Notes: generated by a model from the sequence alone, not told the origin. Positions 16,073-25,773 are shown, counted from the stretch's first letter. The stretch: DNA of 64,000 bases from Oceanospirillum sp964342385 (GCA_964342385.1 CAYFGP010000007.1:43545-107544); one strand, 5' to 3'. Program-made: numbers and translations.

Positions 16073-18931
16073 ATGCTGCCTTATATCCCCGGACAACGCT
16101 GGATCAGTGACGCGGAAAGTGATTTAGGTCTAGGAACTATCCTGACCTGTGATGCCCGTAGTGTAACCGTACTGTTTCAAGCCTCCGGTGAAACCCGAGT
16201 CTACTCTACCCGCACCGCCCCCCTGACTCGTGTGGCCTTTGCCGCCGGTGATCAGATTGAGCATCACGAAGGTTGGATGCTAACGGTGACTGAGGTTGAA
16301 GAAGATAACGGCCTGTTGATCTATCTGGGCGTCAAACAGGATGGCAGCCCTGAAGAGATGAGTGAAGCGCTGCTCAATAACCATCTGCGCTTCCAAAAGG
16401 CGAAGGATCGTTTGCTCACCGGTCAGATTGATCGTAACGATTGGTTTAACCTGAGATATCGTACTCTGTTGGATCAGGATCGCCTGAACCACTCCACCAT
16501 CCGTGGTCTGAGTGGTGCCCGTATGGCACTGATTCCTCACCAGCTGTATATCGCGCACTCTGTGGCCAGCCGTTATGCGCCACGTGTTCTTTTAGCGGAT
16601 GAAGTAGGTCTGGGTAAAACCGTAGAAGCCGGCTTGATCTTACACCAGCAGTTGCTGAGTGGTCGTGCGGAACGAGTACTGATCGTGGTGCCTGAGTCGC
16701 TGCAAAATCAGTGGCTGGTGGAGATGTTGCGTCGTTTCAATCTGAAATTCAGTCTGTACGACTACGAGCGCTGCGCTCAGTATCCCGGCCAAAACGCCTT
16801 TGAACAGGCGCAGTTGGTAATCTGTAGTCTGGAGCTACTGACCGACCATCCTGAACTGCAACAACAAGCGGTCGCCTCTGAATGGGATCTGCTGGTGGTG
16901 GATGAAGCTCACCACCTGGAGTGGAGCGAAGAAGCGCCGAGTCAGGCCTACACCTGTATCGAAAGTCTGGCGCTGGATACTCCAGGACTGTTACTGCTGA
17001 CTGCAACGCCAGAGCAACTGGGCAAGGGCAGTCACTTTGCTCGTCTGCGCCTGTTAGACCCGGAACGTTATAACAGCTTCGAGGAGTTTGAGCAGGAAGA
17101 GCAGCAGTATCAACCGATCGCTCAAGCGCTGGAGCTGCTGGATCAGGACACCCTGCCCGCGTCTGAAGCCCGCAAGCTAAAAGAGCTGTTACCGGAAAGT
17201 GATACTCAAGCACTGCTGGAACTGTTGAGCCAGGCAGAAGCCGATGACGAGCAAAAGCAGTCTGCTCGTAGCCAGTTGCAGGATCAACTGCTGGATCGTC
17301 ATGGTACCGGCCGGGTACTGTTCCGTAATACCCGTGATACGGTCACCGGCTTTAAACAACGTGAGTTGCACACCTATGAACTGGAACTGCCGTCTCAGTA
17401 TCGTGCACCACTGAATACCGGTGGCTTGAAAGCCCATCTGGCTCCGGAAAGCAGCCTGCCGGGTATTCTGCAAGATACCTGGTGTGAGTTTGATCCGCGC
17501 TTTAACTGGTTGCTGGATCACCTGCACGAAAACGATATCGATAAAACCTTACTGATCTGCCACAGCGCTGAATCGGCCATTACCTTATCGAATGCGTTGA
17601 AAGAAGCCACTGGCCTTCATGCGCCGGCGTTCCATGAAGGCTTGAGCATTCTGGAGCGTGATCGTGCTGCAGCCTGGTTTGCCGATCATGAAGCGGGTCC
17701 TCCGGTACTGATCTGTTCTGAGATCGGTAGTGAAGGTCGTAACTTCCAGTTTGCCCGCCATCTGGTTCTGTTTGATCTGCCGGCTAACCCAGACCTGCTG
17801 GAGCAACGTATCGGCCGTCTGGACCGTATCGGCCAGCAACACGATATTCAGATCCATGTGCCTTATTTTGCCGCTACAGGCCAGGCCAATATGCTGCAGT
17901 GGTACAACCAAGGCCTGGATGCTTTTAGTGCGCCTTGTCCTGCCGGTTCAGCTCTGTTTGCCGAGTTTGGTCAGCCGCTGGAAGAGGCTATTTTGGCGCA
18001 AAATGCCAGCGCCCTTGAAGCCTTGATGACACAAACCCAGCAGCGTCGTGATGAGCTGAATGAAGCGATGCAGGCTGGTCGTGATCGTCTGCTGGAGCGT
18101 AACGCCTGTCGCCCTCAAGCGGCGGCTGAACTGGTTAACGAGATTGAAGCCCAGGATGATCCGGAAGCTCTGCAGCAGTGGCTGGAAACCGCATTGGATA
18201 TCTTTGGTGTGAACAGTGAAGAAACCAGCCCAACCAGTTGGCACCTGACGCCAGGCGAACATATGATGAACTCCGATCTGCCTGGTTTGGACAATGAAGA
18301 AGGTTTCTCCATGACCACACATCGTGATGTGGCCCTGGTGCGTGAAGAGCTGCAGTTCTTCAGTCATGAACATCCGTTTGTCCAGCGTCTGCAGGAGCAG
18401 ATTATTCAAGGCAGTCTGGGTAACAGCGCGGTCAGCCTGTTTAAAACCAAGGCTTTGCCAGAGGGCACCTTGCTACTGGAAGTGATCGCCAGTGTTCACT
18501 GCAGTGCACCTAAACACCTGCATATTGGCCGCTACCTACCGCCAAGCACACTGCGTTTCCTATTGGATGAGCGTGGCAATAACCTGGCTTCCAAGGTGAG
18601 TTTTGAAGGTTTAGCACCTAAGTTAAACAAACTGAAAAAGGCGACAGCCCGTGAAGTGGTGAAACTGCGTCAGGAACAGATCCGCACGCTGGCAGATAAA
18701 GCAGATGAGCTGGCGAATGACCATCTGCCGACCATTATTGAACAGGCTCAGTTGAATATGCAGGCACTGCTGTATCCTGAGTTACAACGCATGATGGCGT
18801 TGCAAGAGGTCAATCCTTCAGTGCGTGAGATTGAGGTTAAAGCACTGGAGATGGAGTATCTGGCAGTGGCTCAGGCTCTGGAAAATGCTCGTATCAATAT
18901 CGAAGGTATTCGTGTCATCGTAACCGCTTAA
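16073..18931 (+). CDS. rapA: RNA polymerase-associated SWI2/SNF2 ATPase RapA
   Basis: A 952-residue ATPase that binds core RNA polymerase and promotes its recycling. The N-terminal Tudor-like domains (about 1-110) are followed by helicase motifs: Walker A LADEVGLGKT (about 175), the DEAH box VVDEAHHLEW, LLLTATPEQLG, and motifs V-VI (EGRNFQF, QRIGRLDRIGQ). The RapA-specific C-terminal domain comes last. ATG 16073 has AGAGG 5 bases upstream; a GTG at 16067 overlaps that site. The length is close to the family norm (~960). It is monocistronic, with an intrinsic terminator. Confidence 0.97.
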   Translation: MLPYIPGQRWISDAESDLGLGTILTCDARSVTVLFQASGETRVYSTRTAPLTRVAFAAGDQIEHHEGWMLTVTEVEEDNGLLIYLGVKQDGSPEEMSEALLNNHLRFQKAKDRLLTGQIDRNDWFNLRYRTLLDQDRLNHSTIRGLSGARMALIPHQLYIAHSVASRYAPRVLLADEVGLGKTVEAGLILHQQLLSGRAERVLIVVPESLQNQWLVEMLRRFNLKFSLYDYERCAQYPGQNAFEQAQLVICSLELLTDHPELQQQAVASEWDLLVVDEAHHLEWSEEAPSQAYTCIESLALDTPGLLLLTATPEQLGKGSHFARLRLLDPERYNSFEEFEQEEQQYQPIAQALELLDQDTLPASEARKLKELLPESDTQALLELLSQAEADDEQKQSARSQLQDQLLDRHGTGRVLFRNTRDTVTGFKQRELHTYELELPSQYRAPLNTGGLKAHLAPESSLPGILQDTWCEFDPRFNWLLDHLHENDIDKTLLICHSAESAITLSNALKEATGLHAPAFHEGLSILERDRAAAWFADHEAGPPVLICSEIGSEGRNFQFARHLVLFDLPANPDLLEQRIGRLDRIGQQHDIQIHVPYFAATGQANMLQWYNQGLDAFSAPCPAGSALFAEFGQPLEEAILAQNASALEALMTQTQQRRDELNEAMQAGRDRLLERNACRPQAAAELVNEIEAQDDPEALQQWLETALDIFGVNSEETSPTSWHLTPGEHMMNSDLPGLDNEEGFSMTTHRDVALVREELQFFSHEHPFVQRLQEQIIQGSLGNSAVSLFKTKALPEGTLLLEVIASVHCSAPKHLHIGRYLPPSTLRFLLDERGNNLASKVSFEGLAPKLNKLKKATAREVVKLRQEQIRTLADKADELANDHLPTIIEQAQLNMQALLYPELQRMMALQEVNPSVREIEVKALEMEYLAVAQALENARINIEGIRVIVTA

Positions 18932-18939
18932 ACGCTGAT

Positions 18940-18971
18940 AAAAAAACGCCTGCAACTGCAGGCGTTTTTTT
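18940..18971. terminator. bidirectional terminator between rapA and the HD-GYP-like gene
   Basis: The stem ACGCCTGC/GCAGGCGT is flanked by A-run on the left and T-run on the right, so it can end transcription from both convergent genes. Confidence 0.92.
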
Positions 18972-19018
18972 ATTCATTTAATGTTTTTGACGTAAGCCCC
19001 AGTTGTCTTCAGTCAGGG

Positions 19019-20464
19019 CTAGCCTTCTGCGGTAGGGGCTTGCTCAGCAGGTGGCTCATTAGAGCCTGCTTTAGCCTCATCCTTTTTAGTAGCGTCAGAG
19101 CTTGCTGCCGCTTGCTTAGAACCATCCAGATCAAAATATAGGTTAGGCAAGAGTACGCCTATGGCATCAAACTGCTTTTTGACCTGAGCCTGATGCTTCG
19201 CTTCAAGTTTATCGCTCCAGTAGAGCTCTACTGCTAAGCGCCATAACCGACGAAAACGCCAGCGCAATCCCTGCAGTAGATCATGAATCTCTGACAACTC
19301 GGCTTCACTGCTGTCTTCCGGATTGTCTTTACTCCAGGCCAACCACTCGCTCAGATGATCTGAGCCCAGTCCTGCGGAATCTTTGACCCAGTTTAGCTGC
19401 GAAATGGTTTCGCTAACGCCTCGGGCGACTTTCAGACGAGGATAGTGTCCTGCGATCTCATCCAGATCCCGAATACAATCAAACAACTGGGCAATCTGGC
19501 TGTTTTCTTCGGTCACGGTTGCGAGTTCGATGGGGGCTTTCTCTTTAACAACAAAGTGATCTGAAATGGCTGGTTTCTTAAGCAGCGCGAGCATAAACTC
19601 ACTGGCGTGGCCGAAGGTGCCGAGATTAATCTCCAGATAGGGGATCCACTCCAGAGCTGACTTTTGTCCCCGCTCGGGGTCAAAATAGAGCTTAAACAGC
19701 TGATCACTCATGCTCAGAATCTGAGCTAGCACATTCACCTGCTGGTTGGCTTTATAAGCGGGATAACCGGAACGATCACTGCGTTCATGATGATCGGCAA
19801 CGGCATTCAGCATATCGTCATGGTAAATATTACGACTTTCCAGAATCATGCGAGCCACAATAGGGTGTGTTTTTAAGGCCCGCCATTGTTGCTGGGTCAT
19901 ATCCTGGGTGGCTGTAGCCGCTTCCACAGGGATGTGCATTAAACCGATATCGTGTGCCAGGCCTGCAGAAAAGGCTGAGAAATAGGTATCGTAATGATGC
20001 CCCATCTGTTTACAGATCAGGGGGACCAGCCAGCTACAGAACAGGCTGCGCTTGTATGCCATAGGCATCACCCGGCTCATCACGGTCAGGCGCTGTAATA
20101 TCTGGGAGGGAATTGGTTTGTTAAACAATAACTGGCGTAGAGTGACTTCAAACTCAGCGTGGTTATGCAACAAAAACAGATCCGGTTCACCTTCAATCAA
20201 CTCTAAGGTCTGGTTCAGCACATCGTATACCGTCAAGGTATTGGACACGATGATCGACTGGTCCAGTTCCTTTTTCAGTTGGTGCTGTACTAAATGACCT
20301 GCCACTCGTTTGTTAATGACAGAGCCTTTACTAAGCAGCAAAACCCCTTGATCGTTATAGATATCTTCCGATGCAGTGGTGGGGTTAGTATCTTTAACCT
20401 CAGCCAGATGATTAACGTATTCATCAGTCTGATTCGGTTGATAATCGATGGTCTCTTCCGACAT
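19019..20464 (-). CDS. HD-GYP-like domain protein with substituted motif
   Basis: A 481-residue cytoplasmic protein. An N-terminal ~100-residue module carries DIYNDQGVLLLSKGSVI. The HD domain (about 165-270) has AHDIGLMHIP, KTHPIVARMIL and DHHERSDRSGYPA. HD-GYP enzymes hydrolyse c-di-GMP, but here the usual HDxGK lysine is Leu and DGSGYP is replaced by DRSGYP, so activity is uncertain. The C-terminal half is helical, ending in an Ala/Lys/Glu-rich tail. It is convergent with rapA. Either a degenerate phosphodiesterase or a signalling scaffold is possible. Confidence 0.75.
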   Translation of the reverse strand: MSEETIDYQPNQTDEYVNHLAEVKDTNPTTASEDIYNDQGVLLLSKGSVINKRVAGHLVQHQLKKELDQSIIVSNTLTVYDVLNQTLELIEGEPDLFLLHNHAEFEVTLRQLLFNKPIPSQILQRLTVMSRVMPMAYKRSLFCSWLVPLICKQMGHHYDTYFSAFSAGLAHDIGLMHIPVEAATATQDMTQQQWRALKTHPIVARMILESRNIYHDDMLNAVADHHERSDRSGYPAYKANQQVNVLAQILSMSDQLFKLYFDPERGQKSALEWIPYLEINLGTFGHASEFMLALLKKPAISDHFVVKEKAPIELATVTEENSQIAQLFDCIRDLDEIAGHYPRLKVARGVSETISQLNWVKDSAGLGSDHLSEWLAWSKDNPEDSSEAELSEIHDLLQGLRWRFRRLWRLAVELYWSDKLEAKHQAQVKKQFDAIGVLLPNLYFDLDGSKQAAASSDATKKDEAKAGSNEPPAEQAPTAEG

Positions 20465-20593
20465 TCAGGCACCCTATATGCACTGAACCCGGTTCAGTGA
20501 GTGTTTTTGTCCTAACGTGAATACAGCATGATAACAAAAACTAAGTATTTTCAAATATACAGAACTATGTCTAAGTGTAGAAATTACAGTCTG

Positions 20594-21484
20594 TTAAAGA
20601 ATTTGCTGCAATGCGGGACGTAGTGTTTTGTATTGAAACTCAAAACCATTTTGCAGTAAACGCTCAGGCACGACTCTGGCACCGGTCAATAACATCTCGG
20701 ACATCTCACCAAAGGCAAGGCGTAGGGCAAAAGCGGGTAGCGGCATCAGTAGAGGCCTTTTTAATGTACCTGCCAGAATCCGGCTAAAGGTATCATTTCG
20801 GACCGGTGTTGGAGCCGTGCCGTTAAAAGCACCGCTTAAGTCTTCTCGTTGGATTAAAAAGAAGATGATATTGAGCAGATCCTGGCGATGAATCCAGGGC
20901 ATATAATGTTTACCTTTACCTAATCGTCCCCCCAGCCCCAATTTAAAAGGTGGCAGCAATCTGGCAAGTAAACCGCCATCCGCTTCCAGTACCAATCCTG
21001 TGCGTAGAATACAGACCCGCACCCCATGATTTTCCGCGGCTATGGCTTCTGCTTCCCATGCCAGGCAGAGTTGATGGGCAAATTCATCATGACAACCGCC
21101 AGTCTCTGGTACTTTTTCACTACCATGGGCTCCGTAGTAACCGATGGCGGAGCCGCTGATCATCACTTTAGGTTTATGATCCGCCTGCTCAATATAGTTA
21201 ACCAATTGTTGTGTCGGACCGAGACGGCTGTTGAGTAGCAGTTGTTTTCGCTCATCGCTCCAACGGGCATCCGCAATAGGTGCCCCGGCCAGATTGATCA
21301 CCACATCCATCGGCTGCTCCAGCCAGCCAAAGGGATCGGCTGCCGCGTTGACGGTATGACCGATCATGGCGTTGACCTGATCTGGATGGCGACTCACTAC
21401 GTAAAGGGTATGACCCTGTGCGTAAAGCTGGCGGCAAAGCGCTTTACCGATAAATCCTGTACCACCGGTAATCAGAATATTCAT
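20594..21484 (-). CDS. TIGR01777-type NAD-dependent epimerase/oxidoreductase (YfcH-like)
   Basis: A 296-residue extended SDR protein with the nucleotide loop ITGGTGFIGKAL at the N-terminus, VINLAGAPIADARW, SGSAIGYYG (YxxxK-type region) and the family C-terminal DUF1731 (PLPAFALRLAFGEMSEMLL...). This is the typical composition of E. coli YfcH; the physiological substrate is unknown. It is divergent from the CbiX-like gene. Confidence 0.9.
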   Translation of the reverse strand: MNILITGGTGFIGKALCRQLYAQGHTLYVVSRHPDQVNAMIGHTVNAAADPFGWLEQPMDVVINLAGAPIADARWSDERKQLLLNSRLGPTQQLVNYIEQADHKPKVMISGSAIGYYGAHGSEKVPETGGCHDEFAHQLCLAWEAEAIAAENHGVRVCILRTGLVLEADGGLLARLLPPFKLGLGGRLGKGKHYMPWIHRQDLLNIIFFLIQREDLSGAFNGTAPTPVRNDTFSRILAGTLKRPLLMPLPAFALRLAFGEMSEMLLTGARVVPERLLQNGFEFQYKTLRPALQQIL

Positions 21485-21601
21485 AAGTCATCTCCCTCTC
21501 ACAGGCTCACACGCAGTAGCAATACACTCAGCCTGTATTCAAGTATTATTCACAACGAACATTTTGTATAACTTTTTACGCAGCTAATTTGTGGACCGAT
21601 T

Positions 21602-21970
21602 ATGCCTCAGCAAAAAAAATTCTTAATTCTTTTGGCCCACGGTAGCCGTGACCCCCATTGGCAGGCTCCTTTTCATCAACTGACGGCACAGATTGCTGAT
21701 AATCAAACCAACCCTGTGCAACTGGCCTTTATGGAGTTGTGTTCGCCCAGTTTGGAAGAGGTTGTTGCACAGATTGATAGCCAGCAATACCCGCAAGTTG
21801 AGATTATTCCGCTGTTTTTTGCCGCCGGTCGCCATCTGCGTCACGACGTGCCGAAACAGATTGAAGAACTGACCCAGCAGTACCCGCAATTGTCGATTCA
21901 TCTGCAAGGTCCGATCGGACTGCATCCCAAAATGACTCAAGCGCTAACCGAATTGATTCAGGAGATGTAA
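21602..21970 (+). CDS. Short CbiX-like (sirohydrochlorin chelatase family) protein
   Basis: A 122-residue single-domain protein with the family motifs LLAHGSRDPHW (N-terminal His) and IIPLFFAAGRHLRHDVP (second metal-binding His). This is the length of CbiX-S-type chelatases, which insert Co or Fe into sirohydrochlorin as dimers. No cobalamin or siroheme genes lie nearby, so the metal is not inferable. It precedes the photolyase operon but is separated from it by a promoter-like dyad. Confidence 0.82.
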   Translation: MPQQKKFLILLAHGSRDPHWQAPFHQLTAQIADNQTNPVQLAFMELCSPSLEEVVAQIDSQQYPQVEIIPLFFAAGRHLRHDVPKQIEELTQQYPQLSIHLQGPIGLHPKMTQALTELIQEM

Positions 21971-21985
21971 GTGCAAAAATAAAAC

Positions 21986-22011
21986 TTGTACAAAATATTT
22001 TTTATGTACAA
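21986..22011 (+). promoter_or_regulatory. candidate MerR-family operator/promoter of the photolyase operon
   Basis: A perfect 7-bp inverted repeat TTGTACA ... TGTACAA (arms 21986-21992 and 22005-22011) overlaps -35-like TTGTAC and -10-like TACAAT boxes, about 75 bases before the DUF523 gene. MerR-type regulators bind dyads between or over promoter boxes. The operon encodes such a regulator, so autoregulation is inferred. Confidence 0.6.
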
Positions 22012-22087
22012 TAATTAATTCAGCATTTGGAGTTGGTGACGAATAGATCCTACGAATAGATCACCCATTTTGTTGAGGGACAGCGCC

Positions 22088-23062
22088 ATGAATCAGACTG
22101 TTGAACAGTGGAATTTTCCACAACGTGACATCCAGATCGGCATTAGCCAGTGTCTACTTGGTGACAAAGTGCGTTTTGATGGCGGGCATAAACAATCCCG
22201 TTTTTGCACCGATACCCTGGGTAAGTTTGTTAACTTTGTGCCGGTATGTCCTGAGATGGGTGCTGGTATGGGGACTCCCAGAGAGGCGATTCGTCTGGTT
22301 GATAGAGAAGAGCTAGGGGTTCGTGTTGAAGGTAACCGTACCGGGGATGATTATACCGAGGCACTCACTCAGTTCAGCGAGCGTGCCGTAGAGCGTCTGT
22401 CCCATCTGGGAGGGTATATTCTGTTGGGGAAATCCCCTAGCTGCGGTATGGAACGCGTAAAGGTATATCGCACCAACGGTCACTTGTCTGATGTGCGTAA
22501 AAGCGGTGTTTTTGCCGAGAAGCTACTGGAACGTTATCCATCTCTACCGGTGGAAGAGGTCGGTCGCCTGAATGATCCCATCCTGAGAGAAAGCTTTTTA
22601 ACACGAGTGTTTGCCTACAGTAGCTGGCAACAGATTCAGCAGGAAGGTATGACGCCCGGTAAATTGATCGAGTTTCATACCCAGTACAAGCCTATTTTGA
22701 TGGCTCATAACCAACAGGGTTATCGGGATCTGGGCGCTTGGTTAGCCGGTGTCGATAAAGACAATATCGAACAAAAAGCAGAACAGTATCTACCCAAGTT
22801 TATGGAGATTCTGAAACAACCAGCCAGCCGGAAAAACCATACCAATGTGCTGATGCATATGCAGGGTTACCTGAAACGCTTCCTGGAGAGCCAGGAGCGT
22901 CAGCTCCTCAGTCAAACTATTGATCAATACCGGACCGGTGCCTTGCCCTTGATTGCGCCCTTGGTATTGATGCGTCATCTGTTTCAGGTCCATGGCTGTG
23001 AATACAGCGGTAACTATCGCTACCTATTCCCTTATCCAGAGCCATTAGCAATAAATGAGTAG
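22088..23062 (+). CDS. DUF523-DUF1722 protein (YbgA family)
   Basis: A 324-residue two-domain protein. The DUF523 half (about 1-150) has GISQCLLGDKVRFDGGHK, VCPEMGAGMGTPRE and GKSPSCGMERVK with conserved cysteines. The DUF1722 half (about 190-310) contains HTNVLMHMQGYLKRF. ATG 22088 is chosen because GAGGGA lies 7 bases upstream; a start at 22070 would lie before that site. The biochemical role is unknown. These proteins are often next to photolyase genes, as here (operon with a MerR regulator and phrB), suggesting light or DNA-damage-related expression. Confidence 0.9.
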   Translation: MNQTVEQWNFPQRDIQIGISQCLLGDKVRFDGGHKQSRFCTDTLGKFVNFVPVCPEMGAGMGTPREAIRLVDREELGVRVEGNRTGDDYTEALTQFSERAVERLSHLGGYILLGKSPSCGMERVKVYRTNGHLSDVRKSGVFAEKLLERYPSLPVEEVGRLNDPILRESFLTRVFAYSSWQQIQQEGMTPGKLIEFHTQYKPILMAHNQQGYRDLGAWLAGVDKDNIEQKAEQYLPKFMEILKQPASRKNHTNVLMHMQGYLKRFLESQERQLLSQTIDQYRTGALPLIAPLVLMRHLFQVHGCEYSGNYRYLFPYPEPLAINE

Positions 23063-23162
23063 CCGTTAGCGATAAAAAAGCCCCACGAGATAAAAGAACA
23101 GCTTTAAGCGGTCGATCACTGCTTAAGGCTGCTTCCGCAGCAAGATAAAGAGCCGTATTCCT

Positions 23163-24080
23163 ATGACTGAATCAGCAACCGAAACCCCTGATACTTCTGT
23201 GCCGCAATCCAGTATGCCGATTCGCGATGTGGCAGAAAAAACCGGAGTAAACCCGGTGACCTTGCGAGCCTGGGAGCGCCGATACGGTTTACTGACGCCT
23301 CTTAGAACGCCAAAAGGGCACCGTTTATATCGTCAGGAAGATGTGGAACGAGTTATCCAGATTCAACAGTGGCTTAACCGAGGCGTTGCAGTTAGCCAGG
23401 TTAAATCACTATTGGAAGATGCTCAGTCTCCCACTCAGGCCCAGTCTGAAAGCAGCGACTGTGCAACCGATTGGCAACCCACGTTAAATGAAGCCTGCTC
23501 GGCGTTATTGCAGGGCCAGATGTCCCGTTTTGATCAAACGGTTAATCAGATCGGTGCGATTTATCCTGTTTCACTTTTAGTGCGCTTCTTTTGGTTACCC
23601 TTGTTGGATTGGTTAAGCCAGCAAAGCGATAGTGAGCGCCGTATGCTGGCAGAAATTCAACTGGAAGGTTATCTGCGAAGTCGTGCCGGAGCCCGCATGC
23701 TGCATCGACAGCCGCCCAGCCAGCAACAGCAGAAACTTCTCATTACTCAACTGCCTTCACAGCAGCCGCAAATACTGCCCTGGTTGGCGGTTTTGACCTG
23801 TATTGATCGCAATATTCCTGTGATCACCCTGGAGCAGCTACCTGGCTGGTCATTGCTGCACTTAATGTCGGAACAGCAGGCGATCTCAGGTCTATTGTTG
23901 TTTGGAAATGACAAGCTACCTAAGTTGAAAGCCCGCGAGCAGCAACAGGTCAATAGTCTGCCCTTTCCCTGCTATCTGTCTGGTCCTGTCAGTGCACTAA
24001 TTCAGGACCAGCTGACGGATGAGCAATGGCAGGTAAGTACAGATTGGTTGGATATATTGGAGCAGCTGAGATTGAGCTAA
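23163..24080 (+). CDS. MerR-family transcriptional regulator (MlrA/BluR-like)
   Basis: A 305-residue regulator. The N-terminal winged helix (about 18-90) has PIRDVAEKTGVNPVTLRAWERRYGLL and the wing RTPKGHRLY. The C-terminal ~200 residues resemble the B12-binding-like domain of MlrA/LitR types, but I see no ExxH or DxHxxG cobalamin motif, so it probably does not bind B12. It lies between the DUF523-DUF1722 gene and phrB, all on the same strand. It is likely the local repressor or activator of this operon, acting at the dyad 21986-22011. Confidence 0.85.
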   Translation: MTESATETPDTSVPQSSMPIRDVAEKTGVNPVTLRAWERRYGLLTPLRTPKGHRLYRQEDVERVIQIQQWLNRGVAVSQVKSLLEDAQSPTQAQSESSDCATDWQPTLNEACSALLQGQMSRFDQTVNQIGAIYPVSLLVRFFWLPLLDWLSQQSDSERRMLAEIQLEGYLRSRAGARMLHRQPPSQQQQKLLITQLPSQQPQILPWLAVLTCIDRNIPVITLEQLPGWSLLHLMSEQQAISGLLLFGNDKLPKLKAREQQQVNSLPFPCYLSGPVSALIQDQLTDEQWQVSTDWLDILEQLRLS

Positions 24081-24117
24081 GGCTGGAGGTTGGGCAAGCA
24101 TACATAGGACGTTATTT

Positions 24118-25737
24118 ATGAATAATCATCCTCAACGTATTTTAGTTTGGTTTCGTGCCGATTTAAGAGTGCATGATAACCCGGCGCTATGGAGTGCTTA
24201 CCAGGCACTGATTGAAGCCAGACAACAGGGTCAAAATGATGCTCAGCTAATCGCTTGCTTTCTGCGCCCTAAACAGCAGTGGCAACAGCATGATTGGGGG
24301 GATAACAAGCAACGTTTTGTTGAACGCTGCTTGTTAGATCTGAAGCAGAGTCTGGCGGAGTATGACATCCCGCTATTAACACTGGATTGTGATGACTTTC
24401 AGGCACAGCAAGCACTGTTAATTCAGTTATGCCAGCAACTGAACTGCCAGCAGCTTTTTGCTAATGAGGAACCTGAGTTTAATGAGCGTCAGCGCGATTA
24501 TCAGCTGGAGCAACAGGCGCTTGGTCTGGGAGTTCGTTGTCAGTTCTTTCACGATCAAAGTCTGATCCCAATGGGGCAGCTGCTTAAAAATGATGGTACC
24601 CCCTATCGGGTTTACTCCGCGTTTCGTAAGCGAGCCCTACAATACCTGGAGCAATATCCGGTACAACTCGTTGCCAATATCCCGAAAGAAGCAATTAACC
24701 CCGATGCATCCAATATAGAAGTGTCTAACCCGGAAGAACCTAATCCAGCTGCATCAGCTAATCAATTGAGAGTCCTGCAACTGGAACACCAGCTGATACA
24801 AATGCTGGAAAATACAGGGCAGGCAAAGACTGACTCTGGGGACGTTTACAATAAGGTTGGTGGACAGTTGCTGCGCTATCGTTTTTTCCAGCCTCAGTCC
24901 TACGCCTCAGATCCGATACAGCAGCTATGGCCCTGTACTGAGCAGCAAGCGATTACTCAGTTAAATCAGTTCTGTCTGGATGGTATCGGGCGCTATGCCG
25001 ATAGCCGGGATATTCCCGCTGATTCAGCGGGTACCAGTCAGCTATCAGCGCTGCAAGCTGCGGGTAAGTTGTCGATGAAGCTCTGCTGGCAAGAAGCCCA
25101 AAGAGTGTTGATGACTGACCCTGGCAGCGCGGAATCCGCCGGACGTTGGCGAGATGAGTTGCTGTGGCGTGAGTTCTATCGCCATCTGCTGGTGCTGTAT
25201 CCTCAGCTCTGTCGCTATCAACCTTTTAAAACGCAGACCCAAGCGCTTGCCTGGCGGGATGATCCTGAAGGTTTATCCCGTTGGCAGCAGGGTAAAACCG
25301 GCTTCCCGTTAGTGGATGCGGCGATGAGGCAGCTGCTGGAAACGGGCTGGATGCATAACCGTTTACGCATGCTGACGGCGGTATTTCTGAGTAAATACCT
25401 GCTGATAGACTGGCGACACGGCGAGCGCTGGTTTATGCAGCATCTGGTGGATGGTGATCTGGCGTCGAATAATGGCGGTTGGCAGTGGGCGGCCTCGACA
25501 GGCACCGATGCAGTACCCTATTTCCGTTTATTGAGTCCTTATCGACAGGCAGAACGTTTTGATGCCCAGGGTGAGTTTATCGCTCGCTATATACCCGAGC
25601 TACAAAAACTACCCGCTAAACAGCGTATTCAGCCCAAAGGCTATGTGCAGGGCTATCCAGCTCCTATAGTGGATCTTTCCGAGGGGAGAACACGTGTGCT
25701 GGGGGCCTTTAAGGCGTTGCAAGAAGCTGAATTGTAG
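24118..25737 (+). CDS. phrB: Deoxyribodipyrimidine photo-lyase
   Basis: A 539-residue class I CPD photolyase that uses FAD and blue light to split cyclobutane pyrimidine dimers. The N-terminal antenna domain starts ILVWFRADLRVHDNPAL. The C-terminal FAD domain has WRDELLWREFYRHLL, GFPLVDAAMRQLLETGWMHNR, DGDLASNNGGWQW and ASTGTDAVPYFR. It is about 65 residues longer than E. coli PhrB. Much of the excess is a low-complexity insertion rich in Asn/Pro/Glu/Ala (about 195-245) at the domain junction. It is third in an operon with a MerR regulator; AGGA precedes the ATG. Confidence 0.97.
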   Translation: MNNHPQRILVWFRADLRVHDNPALWSAYQALIEARQQGQNDAQLIACFLRPKQQWQQHDWGDNKQRFVERCLLDLKQSLAEYDIPLLTLDCDDFQAQQALLIQLCQQLNCQQLFANEEPEFNERQRDYQLEQQALGLGVRCQFFHDQSLIPMGQLLKNDGTPYRVYSAFRKRALQYLEQYPVQLVANIPKEAINPDASNIEVSNPEEPNPAASANQLRVLQLEHQLIQMLENTGQAKTDSGDVYNKVGGQLLRYRFFQPQSYASDPIQQLWPCTEQQAITQLNQFCLDGIGRYADSRDIPADSAGTSQLSALQAAGKLSMKLCWQEAQRVLMTDPGSAESAGRWRDELLWREFYRHLLVLYPQLCRYQPFKTQTQALAWRDDPEGLSRWQQGKTGFPLVDAAMRQLLETGWMHNRLRMLTAVFLSKYLLIDWRHGERWFMQHLVDGDLASNNGGWQWAASTGTDAVPYFRLLSPYRQAERFDAQGEFIARYIPELQKLPAKQRIQPKGYVQGYPAPIVDLSEGRTRVLGAFKALQEAEL

Positions 25738-25747
25738 ATCCATTAAT

Positions 25748-25773
25748 AGCGGATCAGTTTACTCTGATCCGCT
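25748..25773. terminator. bidirectional hairpin between phrB and the Aer-like gene
   Basis: A perfect 10-bp inverted repeat AGCGGATCAG/CTGATCCGCT with a 6-base loop lies between convergent genes. No T-run is present. Confidence 0.6.
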
